Counted from the stretch's first letter, positions 40,724-52,769 are shown. The stretch: 60,000 nt of DNA from Strigamia acuminata (GCA_949358305.1 OX442319.1:2358001-2418000); one strand, 5' to 3'. A program made the numbers and translations. The notes: generated from the sequence alone by a model not told the origin.

Positions 40724-40990
40724 AGTGGAAAATGAATTCTGGTGCATTGAGAGATTGAAATCAGCCAATCATCAATTCCTGCGTATGGGCAATATGGAGG
40801 CGGTTGGAGGGCCTTTGGCCTCTGGAATGCCAGTTGATGGTCGGCCTTCGCGCGGGCTCTCCTCCTCTCAACACAAAACCAACAAAAGTCCCGATAATGA
40901 GACAAGGGTTGATAAACGATTAAACGGGCTCTCTCCACCCGACTTCGATAAACTCGTCAATCATCACTCAAGTGCTTCAGAGGAGGCTCG
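40724..40990. promoter_or_regulatory. conserved non-coding block 4 (copy A)
   Basis: It aligns with 49480-49740. Shared parts include GTGGAAAATGAATT.TGGTG, GTTGATGGTCGGCCTTCGC, GATAATGAGACA and TTTCGATAAACT.GTCA. Frames seen across it on either strand are not conserved between copies, so a non-coding role is more likely. Confidence 0.55.
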
Positions 40991-41214
40991 CAGTTCCGAT
41001 ATCCATTTCCGATAGCACAAGTGCATTTTTCATATTTCCTTTAATGTTTGCCGGTCCAAGTTTTGTAAACACAACATATCTTCCATCTTCCATTCCCATC
41101 TTTTTCTACCATTCATTTTTTTTCCCACAATATGCAAAGAGATAAAAACGTCACCTTCGATTTTCACACGTTTTTCATCCCCAACCTCAACTCAACCGAC
41201 CCCCTGGATTGTCC

Positions 41215-41335
41215 AGTCCCTTGTGCACCAACTAGCAGACGTCCCCTCGACGTAGAAAGACGAAAACAGGTGGGGCAGCCAACCAGTGTGGCCGGAGGAC
41301 TCGGTGTCGACCATTTCGTCCAAAGGGGAGACGAG
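41215..41335. promoter_or_regulatory. conserved non-coding block 5 (copy A)
   Basis: It aligns with about 50640-50735. ACCAGTGTGGCCGGAGGAC and CAAAAGGGGAG-like sequence are kept in both copies, with different DNA between them. Confidence 0.45.
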
Positions 41336-41529
41336 ACGAGACGACAAAGGGGAAAGAAAAGAAATGTTTTGCAAAAATTTATTTATTTCTTCGGGCCTCA
41401 TTCCGTTGCGTCTTACGGTATCTTTCATCTTGTTTGTATAATTCATACGAAGGATTTTAATGAATGTTTGTGTAAAAAAAAAATGTCAACTGCGAGTGTA
41501 AATAAAAGAGGATGAGATAAAGGAGAGAG

Positions 41530-41760
41530 GTTGAGTTGAGGTTGAGGGGCCCAGCTGTCAGTGTGGAGAGGAATGGGGACCCCGGGAGGTTGGGAATTGG
41601 AGGAAGGAAACGAGAGGGGTTCTTTTTAGGCAGGTCAAATGATATGACCTCACGTTCTGGATTTTGTATGACCTCTGTTGGAGGTGTATGTTTTTATTTT
41701 ATTTTGTCTTCCCTCTGAGAAAGAGGTGAGGCATTGGCAGTTCATTTGAGTCAATGAAAG
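41530..41760. promoter_or_regulatory. conserved non-coding block 6 (copy A)
   Basis: The partner is 50915-51180. A run of 33 bases starting TTCTGGATTTTGTATGACCT (from about 41658) and one of 43 bases starting GAGAAAGAGGTGAGGCATTG (from about 41718) look identical in both units. The block also contains AGGTCA-n7-TGACCT at about 41633-41651, an inverted pair of nuclear-receptor half sites. Confidence 0.65.
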
Positions 41761-42954
41761 GGACATATTTTATGGCTTTTGCACTTGCAATCAGTCTTCA
41801 ACTTGTGCTGTTGTTGTTATCATTTTTGTGGTAATTGGCAGAGCAAACAGGAACGCCACTGGTCATTTTTTGTCTCAATAAATTGAATGCCTCTTAATTG
41901 GACAGTGGAAGTATCCCATATGGTTGGAAATACAGAGATTGGAGTTGTATTGCAGTTCATTTTGTAATATATTTATTTGCAAATTGCATTTCCAATATTA
42001 TTATTTGTAAAATTTTAATGCATTGTTTTGTATGTGCTGCAACTCTGGTGAAATGTGCCAGGGTCTGAAGTTGATAAATTATTGTCGTATTAAAGTTGCC
42101 GCCTTGTCCAGGCTGGTACCCGAGCAGCTTATGGAATTACTTGATTAAACTGGGAATTTATGTCACGTAGAAAAATCGTAACTTTTAAAAGTGTATACGT
42201 ATAAATCATTTTTAATTAAACGGCTGGCGAAATGCACATTGTTCGAAAAATACAGTAATTATGACGTGTTTATTTTAATGTTTAATTTTCAAGGAGCTAC
42301 ATTTTTGGATATAAATAAACAGGCATTAAATTAGCATAAAAGTTGGAAAACAAATGCAAATCGTGAAATTCTTTAATATTTCACTTTTCCGTTTGAAAAG
42401 CGGCTTTTCTTTGGAGAAAGAAATATGTCGAAATAATTTCGGTGAAAACAAGTTGTGCTTTTTATACACAAACGCTTTTTCTAAGAAGTATTTTTTCCAA
42501 CCTGTTTTTTTTTCTTCTTTTTCTTCACCTTAATTGCGTGATGTCAAATAGAATGTTAATCGCCATTTCATTTCGCAGCCCGGGGCCTGTTTACTTTGAA
42601 GGAACGTGAGGGTTGTGTGCGTGTTATTTCCACCAGTGAAGGGCTGAACGAGGGTGCAACTAAGTAAAAGCAAATGTTTAAACATAGAGCTACCAGCAGT
42701 CCAGCACCGAACCAATGCCACCAACAAGTTGCAGTTTCGCCAATTCACAATCAATTGCGAAACACGCTTAAATTTAAGTGCTTTTAAACGCCACATAAGC
42801 AACCGAATGATTCTTCCTTCACTCTACAAAACCCTCGTTGTTGATATTGCAGAAAAACATAAAAATATAAAACATAAACATAAAAGATTAACGACAAATC
42901 GTAAATCCTCAGTTGCTAAGTTTTTGTAGACAATTGAGGCTTTCGGTGTTTGGC

Positions 42955-43190
42955 ATAAAATTGTAATTTTATTTACCTCTGACCACTCGATGACTGCCTG
43001 TGGATTGACAGATGGTTAATTCGGTTGAGATGTCACTTACTTTTTCTTTTTGCTCGCAAACGTCTGCTCGGAGGGCTGTGGGTACCCGGGGTCAGCGAGG
43101 GGTGTGGAATAGAGGGTGTGCTACAGGGTGTTCGTTTTAAATTTTTAACCAACAACCATTATGGCTTGGCCAACTGAGGGAAAACAAGTT
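42955..43190. promoter_or_regulatory. conserved non-coding block 7 (copy A)
   Basis: It aligns with 51960-52175. Both copies have CTGACCACTCGAT.ACTG, GATTGACAG.TGGTTAAT, GAGGGTGTGCTA and GGGTGTTCGTTTTAAATT. No frame is conserved. Confidence 0.5.
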
Positions 43191-43449
43191 TCCCCTTTTC
43201 TATTCAAGGATGGGCAGGCCTGGCTCCTTCTATTCAATTCACGAAAATACTTCAACCACAATTTCTCTTAACTTCAATAGCTCGGATGATCCAATTAGAA
43301 ATTATTTTCTAATTAATTAATTAATTTTATTTTGAATTATGTATTAAATGTGGAACTATGTTTATGTGGTGTGTAATTAATTGGTGCGTTTAATTAATTG
43401 AATGAACTTGTTGTGTGTGGGATGGCGTAAAGGTGAAAATTCCTTTTTT

Positions 43450-43645
43450 GACTCTGGTTTGTCGAAGAAAGAGCCACGGCTTGCAGTGGTGCACTTGCAA
43501 TCACCACTAACTCCTGCAGAGCGTGGAATTGCAAGAAGGGGTGTTGCTGTCAAAGCACGGAGGCATTCAAACCATTACAATTACTCTTCTTCCTCCTCAA
43601 TGTCAAAGTCATTGTTGCTTTGCCCTTTTTCTACAGAAAAGTCAG
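43450..43645. promoter_or_regulatory. conserved non-coding block 8 (copy A)
   Basis: It aligns with 52770-52935 and marks the right end of the duplication. GCGTGGAATTGCAAGAAGGG, TGTCAAAGCA and TTCAAACCATTACAATTA are shared. Short frames cross both copies but the reading frame shifts between them. Confidence 0.5.
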
Positions 43646-43660
43646 TTTAAAGGTTCTCAG

Positions 43661-44759
43661 TTGAAATATTATATTGCAGACGAGAGGAGAATGCATTTCT
43701 TCTGATTTTAGGAGTTTAGAGTTTACCAAGTGTTCTTATTGACATGGGATTCGTTTTGGTGGTGAGAAAATTACAAACAACGAAGATATTAACACTTGTC
43801 TTGTTGTATTGTTATCTGGGGAATATTAGACGTTTTAAAATGTCTTTAGCAGTGTAGGACAACGCACATAATTAATGACGGTCATTAATATTGAGATAGT
43901 GGACAGGATAGGGGAGCCAAGAAAAAATGGCTGACAGGAAATCAATAACGAGTGAAAGTTTTTGTCATCGAATACGGGGTAGGGGAAGGAAGATAATTAA
44001 AGACAATAACCCATTGTTTAGTTGCTCAGAGTGTGAAATGTTTACATTAAATTAAATCTTCTTTAAAAACAACAAGTAATAAAATAACTTGAAGTTTTTT
44101 TAAATAACACTTTCTTGCTGCAGTGCAGTAAGTGTAACTTAATTGTCTTAGTAAACTTAATAGTTATTAACTGTGTGTAGTTTTACTAATTTCTTGCGAA
44201 TATTTAAAGGTATGAAAGTGTAGTTAATGCTTTTACGTGACTTATACGTGGCAGAGTATTCGTTGTAGTAAATCAGATCAATCAGTTGTGTTTAATGTCC
44301 AAGAGGAATACTAAACCTTGTGGTTTTCGTGTAGATTAGGTTGTTATTCCAGTGGACCTTATCACCTTGATGCAGAGCTGCGTAATTCTGCATTTGTGAC
44401 ACAACACCATAAAAACTCACAATTAACAACATTCAACCCACTAACCAACACCATAAAAAAAAACATAAAAGATAAAAGGAAAGCCAATAAGCAAACTGTG
44501 AATTTGATTTGGTGTTTGGTTTATGGTAGACCACGCTTACCCCTCAATAGTTGTAGTCGTTTTTCAAATTATATTTATTCTCGGTAATTATAATATTAAA
44601 AAAAAAAAATTACCAAAAAAAAAAAAAAAAAAATTACAATTTTTTTTAAATTATTATTTTTCTTCCGATAAATAAAAGCACAACAAGTGGCAAAATAAAT
44701 AAAAATGCCATGTAAATGCTAAATGATAATTTGTTTGGATTTTTTTATTCAAAAAATTT
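43661..44759. other. spacer between the two duplication units
   Basis: This unique AT-rich stretch of about 1.1 kb has poly-A runs at 44600-44635. No gene, element end or match to the other unit was seen. Confidence 0.5.
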
Positions 44760-45052
44760 CAAAATCTAAGATAAGATTTGAATTCTGAGCAATCGCTTAT
44801 CTCTCTGCACAGAAACAAGGACTTTTCATTTCACTCAAGACCTAACATTTCCCTGATTTCCCGCGCATCGCCCCTGCCGCCACCAATAGAAAACCTCGAC
44901 TCAAGGAGTGGCATCCACTTGACAGCTTTCGCTTCATTGGTCAAGAAAACCATTCAAATTCTCTCTCCATCTCTCCACACAAGAAACAACACTCGCACTC
45001 ACTCGCTCGGGAGCAAGCAGCTCACAACAACCTTGCCCGTGCAGTGATAAAC

Positions 45053-46735
45053 ATGGCACCAAACGTCGTTTGGTCAGTGTTGCTGAGCCACATCCTCATT
45101 TTGACGTCCACGAACATTGTTAGCGGCGTGAAACCGTCGTGCGAACCCATTCGCATCGAAATGTGTCGCGGACTCGGATACAACGTGACCAGCATGCCCA
45201 ATTTGGTGGGCCACGAACTGCAACAGGACGCGGAAATGCAAATCCAAACATTCGCACCCTTGATTCAATACAGATGCTCGAGTCAGTTGCGTTTATTCCT
45301 CTGTTCCGCGTACGTGCCCATGTGCACCGACAAGGTGCCTTTGCCCATCGGTCCCTGCCGGTCTCTGTGCGAGGTGGTGCGTTCCCGGTGTCAACCCGTG
45401 CTGCAGGAGTTTGGTTTCCCGTGGCCTTCGGCTCTTAATTGCTCGCAGTTTCCTCCCGAAAATAATCAGCACCACATGTGCATGGTCGGGCCTGGCGAGG
45501 AGAGCACCGAGAGGGATCCGATTTTCCCTCCGTATGGCGGACGCAACAGGCCCTCTGGAGGGCGACAACGCACGGGACACGCGCTGCATCATCCGAGAAA
45601 ACACCCCGAGTTGGTGGTACCTGCGCAGGAGCCGTGTGCGCAGTACAAAAACGGCGACGTGTACGTCTACGTGAACAGAACCGAGCGCTGCGTGCCCATG
45701 TGCCACGCAAATGTGTTGTTCAGAAGCGAAGATAAACAGTTTGCGCAAGTGTGGGTCGCTGTGTGGGCTGTTTTATGTTTCGTCACGACGTTCATCGCAG
45801 TCGTCACCTTTCTCATCGATTCGTCCCGGTTTAAATTCCCGGAAAAACCCATCATTTTTATCGCCATCACGTACAACATGTACAGCGTGGGACATTTGAT
45901 TCGGTTCGTGGCCGGACGAGAGGACATCGCGTGCCTGGCTGCCGACGTCGGGGGCAGCCAAGTGCTGGTGCAAGAAGGACTGAGCAAAACCAACTGCGTT
46001 ATAGTGTTTTTATTGCTTTATTACTTCGGTATGGCGTCGTCGGTGTGGTGGGTCATTCTGTCTTTGACGTGGTATTTGACGCAGGGACTCAATTGGAGCC
46101 ACGAGTCCATAGAAAGACATAGCAGCGTGTTCTACGTGTTCGCGTGGGGTCTTCCAGCGGCGCAAACGATAGCTGCGTTGGTGATGAGGGTGGTGGATGC
46201 GGACGAACTTACGGCCACGTGTTTCGTGGGGCAGCAGAGCACTTTGAGTTTGTTTATATTCGTGCTCGTGCCGCAGTTCGTGCATCTGATTTTCGGCGCT
46301 GGGTTTATTCTGGTGGGTTTTCTGCGCACGAGAAATCAGAGGAAATCGATGATAACGTCGAAGGCCGAGGTCTTTCTGTTCCGCATCGGGATTTTTAGTT
46401 TTTTGTATATGATTCCTGCTGTATGCGTGTTTTGTACGAATATTTACGAGTATTCGAATAGGGAGAATTGGCTGACTGCTGGTACGGCATCGCAACCCAA
46501 TTTGGAGGTTTTTATGCTGAAGATTTTTATGACTTTGGTGCTTGGAATCACGAGTGGAATGTGGATTTGGTCGAAGAAGACCGTGGACATTTGGCAGCGA
46601 TTAGGCAATAAGCTACTGCATAGGAAACAGCCCACACCTTCGTTTTTACTGCCTGTTCCAGGTAAACACGTGATCGTGTTGGATCCGCGCATCAAGTTGC
46701 CACTTGCCAAAAGTGGAAGCGAAACTGCGGTGTGA
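45053..46735 (+). CDS. fz4: Frizzled-4 receptor, copy B (intronless)
   Basis: This tandem paralogue of 560 residues has a signal peptide starting MAPNVVWSVLLSHILI, a cysteine-rich domain with all ten Cys, seven membrane spans and the C-terminal GSETAV. The motif after TM7 is KTVDIW (509-514), the canonical KTxxxW required for Dishevelled binding in the Frizzled family. The stretch from the end of the linker through TM5 is about 98 percent identical in DNA to copy A. The signal peptide, the linker and the region from TM6 to the C terminus are much more different. This suggests local gene conversion. The Met at 45053 aligns with that of copy A. A frame start a few codons upstream lacks an ATG. 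Confidence 0.93.
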   Translation: MAPNVVWSVLLSHILILTSTNIVSGVKPSCEPIRIEMCRGLGYNVTSMPNLVGHELQQDAEMQIQTFAPLIQYRCSSQLRLFLCSAYVPMCTDKVPLPIGPCRSLCEVVRSRCQPVLQEFGFPWPSALNCSQFPPENNQHHMCMVGPGEESTERDPIFPPYGGRNRPSGGRQRTGHALHHPRKHPELVVPAQEPCAQYKNGDVYVYVNRTERCVPMCHANVLFRSEDKQFAQVWVAVWAVLCFVTTFIAVVTFLIDSSRFKFPEKPIIFIAITYNMYSVGHLIRFVAGREDIACLAADVGGSQVLVQEGLSKTNCVIVFLLLYYFGMASSVWWVILSLTWYLTQGLNWSHESIERHSSVFYVFAWGLPAAQTIAALVMRVVDADELTATCFVGQQSTLSLFIFVLVPQFVHLIFGAGFILVGFLRTRNQRKSMITSKAEVFLFRIGIFSFLYMIPAVCVFCTNIYEYSNRENWLTAGTASQPNLEVFMLKIFMTLVLGITSGMWIWSKKTVDIWQRLGNKLLHRKQPTPSFLLPVPGKHVIVLDPRIKLPLAKSGSETAV

Positions 46736-48404
46736 GATGGGAGAATGGGAGGAGAAAAACGCATCAAATGCCAATTTTTCGTAATGTTGCACTTAATGTT
46801 ATTCTGAGTGAAAGAATTTAGTTGAAAATGTGAAGTTATCCGGTGTTTTCATTGAAATATGCTAAGTTAAACACATATTATATTGAATGGATGAAACGAT
46901 CCCAGTTTTTGATGAATAGAGGGCAGATATTGTGAAATGAATCTTTTGTGTGACATTTTTCACATTTTATTATTCATACATCGTAGTGTCTTTTCTATAT
47001 TTGATAAAAAATAATAATTAAGACTTGTTTACGTAGTTTTGATTTTCTGCATTTTGACGTATCGTTATTATATAAAAATGTTGGAATTTATCTGTAAATA
47101 ATACAACTTTTGTATAATTATTTTTTTATATAAAAATTTAATCTGTCACAGATTTTTTTGAACCATTATTGCTTTAATTTCATGTATATATCTATTTTTA
47201 TATATATATAAAAAATATAATAAAAATATTGCACCAAGAATTTTGTATTTTATTTTATTTTTTTGAAAATTGGCAAAATTTGTAACAAGTTTTGTTTTTA
47301 TTACCTGCAAGTTATGATGAGTTAAAAATTTGAAGTAGGTGTTAAACTCAGTTTCACAATCATAAAATGATGATAAACTCCATTTTATGTTCAATTGCTT
47401 TGAAAGAAGTGCAAATCAATGCAGAGAAGCAGCACTGCCTGACCATAAAAGCTATAAAAGCTATAAAAGCCATAAAAACCATAATAACCAGGCAGTATTG
47501 CTTACGGAAACGCATCATGAAATTTTCTCATTAATAATTCATTCACGCTTGTGCAGACAAGTCAATCAATTGCATTGCATTTTCATCATCACTTTCAACC
47601 GAAGAATGAAAATAGTTGCATACCACATTTCTTTGTATAATCCTTCAACTTATTTAATGCAACAATTTCTCCCCTCTTCTTTTTAATAAACCATCAAATT
47701 GAAGTTAATTTAAAGTTTAAATCACGTCTGTATCAATGGTGCTCATCATTCACCGCGGAGTAAATCTAACTTTAATGAGGGTCATTGTCTGCCTCATTAT
47801 TATATTTATTTCTTCTTCGTCTTCTTAATTTCAAGCTTTAAACTTTATTCATGACACACAAACAGCAGAGCGTTGATTTTTTTCAAAACTGAGACCAACT
47901 GAGCAGCAATAAAACGTCTGAAAGCAGCTATTAAGTTGTTATTACCTCGGCTATCACTCTTAACTATTAGACTATCAAACATTTCCATTATTTTAATAGA
48001 ATGCAACGAAGTTATGTTGATATTAAAAGTGAAATATTCCTTAGTAGTGACGTCAAAATGTTTAAGAATGTTTTAATCAATGATTGCAAACTTGTTTTCT
48101 GCTGCAAGAGAAAAATGAAAAAGGAGGAATGAGATGACGTCATTTGTGGTCAAGTTTAATGAAGCTGAACGATGGGTTTTGTCGTCTTATGTGAGTTGAC
48201 TGATGATATCTGACACGAGTCAACGCCATATTTCGACTTTTGTGGAATTTTCGCGGACAAAAATTCTGATTTTTTTCCTGCTTCGGTTCTCGAAATAAAA
48301 ATGTACTAAAAAGTATGATTTAAAGAGGCTTAAAAAATTTGGACAAAACATTCGTGGCCTGTAAATTATTTTCTTAAGAACAATCTCTGTCACTCGGTGA
48401 AATT
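46736..48404. other. fz4 copy B 3' flank
   Basis: AT-rich 3' flank sharing one short block with copy A (about 46883-46916). A small tandem AGCTATAAA / AGCCATAAA repeat lies at 47449-47482. No gene was seen. Confidence 0.5.
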
Positions 48405-49094
48405 CTTCAAGTATTGTGTGACTACGCATGACTGAAGACTATTGTCACCTGAGAGTCGCCCCAAATCACTCAGAGCTCATTGTCCCGGACCCCTATTGAG
48501 ATAATCACTGCATTTTTCCAGGTGTTGTGCTTAGGAGAACAAGACAATACGGTATTGCAAATATTTCCCACATTTTGCTGCTCTGATTCCTGTTTCTGAA
48601 AATCTGCAACCATTTAGGATTTTTTTTGTTGTTTAATGAATGCTTTTGCTTCTGTTTGCTTTTTGGGCGACATCAAGTCCAAAGCTGAAATTTGGCGTGT
48701 GAACCGGTTAGAGGTAACCGAGTGACTCACAAAAAATGGGCGGGAAGGGGCCATGCAACAGCTGATAAATGTATACAAATGGAAGTATGTAATTTTATTA
48801 TAAGAAAAGCCTTTCAAAACTGATATTTTGTATTTTTTCTTACATTTTGGTTTTTGTAAAATCTTATTTTTAAAATCTTAAAATTTTTATTTAAAATTTT
48901 AAAAAATTTTATTTTCAGATTTTTATTTTTTTTTATTTTTACTAAAGAAATAAAATAAAAAGGAAAATAACCGTTTTGAATATTTATTTGAAAAATAACA
49001 TTATCTGTATTGGGAAAGAAATGTGAAGTACAAAAAGAAAAAGGAAAAATTGGCAAAATCTGGTGCATAAAAAAAGCGTGGGTCCCTGGGTGGT

Positions 49095-49285
49095 TGATAA
49101 CTAGAGCGGTTTTTCTTTGAAGTGGAGTCTGCGGCTTACTTTACAATTGCTGTATTTTATATTCGCTCTTCACGTTGATAAACATCAACAGTTTGGAGCT
49201 CGAGCCATGAGTCGAACCCAATGTTCACCGCCCAACCCGCGGGCGACATGGCTAACGAGGTTCCACTTGCACACCTGTAATTTCA
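49095..49285. promoter_or_regulatory. conserved non-coding block 3 (copy B)
   Basis: Partner of 39500-39695. GTTGATAAACATCAACAGTT (about 49170-49189) is an inverted repeat with a forkhead-like core, conserved between units. Confidence 0.6.
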
Positions 49286-49779
49286 TTTGCCTAAGAAAAT
49301 TACTTTCGTTTTACACCGCATTGTGTTCTACGTTTAAAAGTAAATAAACAAAATCAACAACAAGTGCTTGTGCATTTGTGCATTTTTATTTTCCCTCTAC
49401 GGAAGTTCGGAAGTGCCATTTTTATTTAAACGAATAATTTTAAAAATTTGTTTAATGTTTATGCATCGATTGTTTGCCGTGGAAAATGAATTTTGGTGTA
49501 GGAGGAGATAGAAATCAGTAATCATCAATTGCTCGGGGCTTGGGGCAATACGGAGGCCCTTGGCCCCTGGAATGTTGGTTGATGGTCGGCCTTCGCCCGT
49601 AATTTCCTTCCCTGAAGCCAAAACAAACAAAGGTAGAGATAATGAGACAGGGGGCGAAAAACGGATCTCTCTCCACCTCCACCCGATTTCGATAAACTTG
49701 TCAGTTTGTTTCGGAGGAGGCTAAAGATAATTGTGCTTATCAATTAAATAAATTGGGAATCATTTTTATTTGCTTTTGG

Positions 49780-49870
49780 AAAGTTGCGGATGCCATCCGC
49801 AACTTTTAGTCTTTTCCCAGTTTAATCTCCATCCGCCGGATGAAGATTAAACTGGGAAAAGACTAAAAGT
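49780..49870. repeat. two overlapping near-perfect palindromes
   Basis: The first spans 49780-49806, with 13-bp arms around the single base 49793. The second spans 49802-49870; its arms of 34 positions contain one mismatch around the single base 49836. Both centres carry the same CGGATG/CATCCG motif, and the two palindromes share 5 bases. Copy A has nothing similar. A transcript would form a 69-nt hairpin. Confidence 0.9.
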
Positions 49871-49959
49871 GAAGGAAAAAGTATTTTTAGATTTTATTAA
49901 AAGAATTGGGTTTGATTTATTTTGTGTTTATGGATTTATTTCAGTTTGTCGTTTAATAT

Positions 49960-50125
49960 TGTTACGTGTGGGTTGGGGTGATCCACACACATAACAAATG
50001 CTAATTAATTTAGCAAAGACCTTGAAATCCTTTAGGTGAAATGATTGAGAGAACTGATTTAATTTGTAACTAAATCTCTTTTATTCTTTGGGATTTATTA
50101 CATCAACTTAACAAAATGGATTTTT
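49960..50125 (-). mobile_element. truncated LTR of the left Ty3/Gypsy family
   Basis: On the minus strand this matches about 4418-4579, the 3' end of the left element's LTR, from TGTTACGTGTGGGTTGGGGT to about 50125, with moderate divergence. The rest of the LTR is absent. It is present only in unit B and so was inserted after the segmental duplication. Confidence 0.85.
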
Positions 50126-50914
50126 ATTGCAAATCGTTCGAAGGTGCGTTTCGTATAAATATAAAACCACCATCAAAAATTGGCTTCAAAGAAAAACGAT
50201 TAAAACAATCGCAAAACTGTTTGTTGAACGTGAATATTCATCAAATTTTACACCTTTTACTCATTTCAAAACAATTCTGAACACAAATAACTACTGGTCA
50301 CAATTGAAAAGCAAATTTTTGCCTTTTTGCAAATTTCATCCAAAAAAATTTTTTTAAGGATCAAAAATTGACACAGGAGGATAGTTTATACCTACATAAA
50401 TGTCATCGTTACAAAAATTGTACAATGGTCATTTCCAATGCATCGAAAAAATAATTCCAAGCGATATTTTGTCCACAGGAATAAATCATTCCCGAATTCA
50501 CACTTTATTCCCACGAATGATTCATTTGTTTTCACAGATGCTACACTAATATTCCTCCAACCAAACAAAAATTATAATTTATCTAACCATGAACCCGAAC
50601 ATAGTATGACACAGCAAGAGTTCCCTCATCCAACAAACTCACGAGGAGACCAAAACAGGTGCAGCTCGTTGGTGAACGCACCAGTGTGGCCGGAGGACCC
50701 CATGTCGCCCACTTAATCAAAAGGGGAGGGGAAAAAAACCTTCCACGTCCCCTCACCCTCTTCCTCCAGTCTCCACGACCCACGTTAAGTCGAATAAAAC
50801 TCGCGATAAAACTGTGAACGCTGAAAAATTCTGATGTATGTTGTTGGAAAAGAAACGTTGAAAACTGACTAATGTTCGCAAAAGAGGTCGCGATAAAGAA
50901 AGCAGAGGTTTTTG

Positions 50915-51180
50915 GAGGGGAATGTTCCAGCTGTCAGTATTGACAGGACTGGGGGACCCCAGGAGGTTGGGGAATTGGAGAAACAGGAGGGAATGTTCCT
51001 TTCTGGCTTTCTAAGCAGGTCAAATGACATGACTTCAGGTTCTGGATTTTGTATGACCTCTGTTGGAGGTGTCCATTTTATTTTATTTCACTTCCCCTTC
51101 CCCTTCCCCCCCCCCCCGTGTTTTCCATTGGTCTTTGTGAGAAAGAGGTGAGGCATTGGCAGTTCATTTGAGTCAATGAA
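50915..51180. promoter_or_regulatory. conserved non-coding block 6 (copy B)
   Basis: Partner of 41530-41760. The AGGTCA half site is kept and the second half site is TGACTT. A poly-C run (51099-51117) interrupts the alignment. Confidence 0.6.
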
Positions 51181-51359
51181 ATATACCCACATTTTATGGC
51201 CTTAACACTCAATCTTAAACGTCAGTTGCTGCTGTTATCAATTTCGTGGTAATTGGCAGAGCAAATAAGAATTCTTGTTTGTTTCTTAATAGAAGAAGAA
51301 GATTTATGGATTTGGTCTTGGAATAGAATGAAACTGGTAGCTTTTAATTTCTGTGGGGC

Positions 51360-51870
51360 CCTTAAATTGAATTGTAGGGCCCTCATTGGGGTCCTAGTTG
51401 GAGAAAAATTTGTAAATTTTTATAAAATATTTTTCTAAATTGAATAGTGGGGCCCTTAAATTGAATAGTGGGGCCCTTAAATTAAATTGTGGGCCCTTAA
51501 ATTGAATTGTGGGGACCTTAAATTGAATTGTGGGGCCCTTAAATTGAATTGTGGGGCACTTAAACTGAATATTGGGGTCCTAGTTGGAGAAAAATTTGTG
51601 AATTTTTATAAAATATTTTTCTAAATTGAATTCTGGGGCCCTTAAATTGAATTATGGGCCCTTAAATTGAATTGTGGGCCCTTAAATTGAATTATGGGCC
51701 CTTAAATTGAATTGTGGGCCCTTAAATTAAATTGTGGGGCCCTTTAATTGAATTGTGGGGCCCTTTAATTGAATTGTGGGGCCCTTAAATTGAATTGTGG
51801 GGCCCTTATTGGGGTCCTAGTTGGAGAAAATTTGTGAATTTTTATAAAATATTTTTATAAATTGAATTCT
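51360..51870. repeat. minisatellite specific to unit B, unit about 20 bp, with composite blocks
   Basis: The unit GGGCCCTTAAATTGAATTGT and its variants recur about 17 times. A longer block beginning GGGGTCCTAGTTGGAGAAAA and ending with TTTTTATAAAATATTTTT appears at about 51388, 51576 and 51811. The array therefore has a higher-order structure of about 190-235 bp. Confidence 0.9.
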
Positions 51871-52175
51871 GGGGCCGTTCTGCAAGAGCTGAGCAAACTT
51901 ATGGATCCATTCGTGGTTTGGTGTATTTGGTGACATTGGTCGGTTAATTCGCAAGAATATTCAGAACTGACCACTCGATAACTGTTTGTAGATTGACAGG
52001 TGGTTAATCCCGTCTTTACCTCCTCTTTTTATACAACTTTGGGGACACCTAGGGTCAACAAAGGATGTGGAGTTGAGGGTGTGCTATGGGGTGTTCGTTT
52101 TAAATTCTAACCAGCATGAACAACCATTATGAGCCCCTTGGAGTTCACCTTCTTTGCCATGGTGGACTGAAGGGG

Positions 52176-52769
52176 AAAAAATCCCCCCAAATCCCATTAT
52201 TTTTAAACATTTACCTCCCAACAACATTTTTTCTTCAAACTGCAAAACTTGACTTTTCCAGTGGTGTATCGAACGCAAACTAATATTTTGCGTTCGTGAA
52301 CGAGAAAAATGAACTTCGTTCACTTAGATGACATTTTAAACGTTTTGATGACGTTTTCATCATAAAAACGTTCATTTCCAATCGCTTTTTATGACAAAAA
52401 CGAGCTTTTTTCGTCATAAACAGCGATGGAAATGACTGTTTTACTAAATAAAAGTGTTTTTTTTTCATCTGAAATTCACAAAATGTGCCAAAAAACATGT
52501 TAATTTAAACATATGGTCATGAACGCGAACTTGAACGCGTTCACAATTTAGTGAACGAGATACAACACCGGACTTTTCTCAGAATTTAAAATAATAATAC
52601 TATTTCCCTATTAATCTTTTTGGGCGCCATTATTGTATTTTTTGTTTGTGTATTCACTGAATTTAATTATTATTTTAGTTTGAGAAGTTATGTTTGTGTT
52701 TTTTCCTAAACTCAAGGGTGGCGAGATGCTGTCAAGAAAAGAAAAAAAAGAAGAAGAAACACATGCAGA
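52176..52769. other. spacer in unit B
   Basis: No gene. At 52265-52560 a possible foldback is suggested by GAACGCAAACTAATATTTTGCGTTC and repeated GAACG/CGTTC and TTCGTCATAAA/TTTATGACGAAA-type motifs in opposite orientation. Element borders were not resolved. Confidence 0.35.

Larger units (their letters stand above)
35780..43660 (+). repeat. segmental duplication unit A (fz4 copy A plus downstream DNA)
   Basis: This unit and 44760-52950 share the gene and a colinear series of non-coding blocks over about 8 kb. Offset is 8.9 kb at the gene and 9.3 kb at the far end. Non-coding sequence between the blocks is no longer alignable by eye, so the duplication is not recent. Because flanks are shared, it arose by DNA duplication and not by retroposition, although both genes are intronless. 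Confidence 0.85.

Noticed and set aside
41132-41515. 127-codon frame downstream of fz4 copy A
   Set aside because: The matching region in unit B does not keep the frame; conserved parts are better explained as non-coding blocks.
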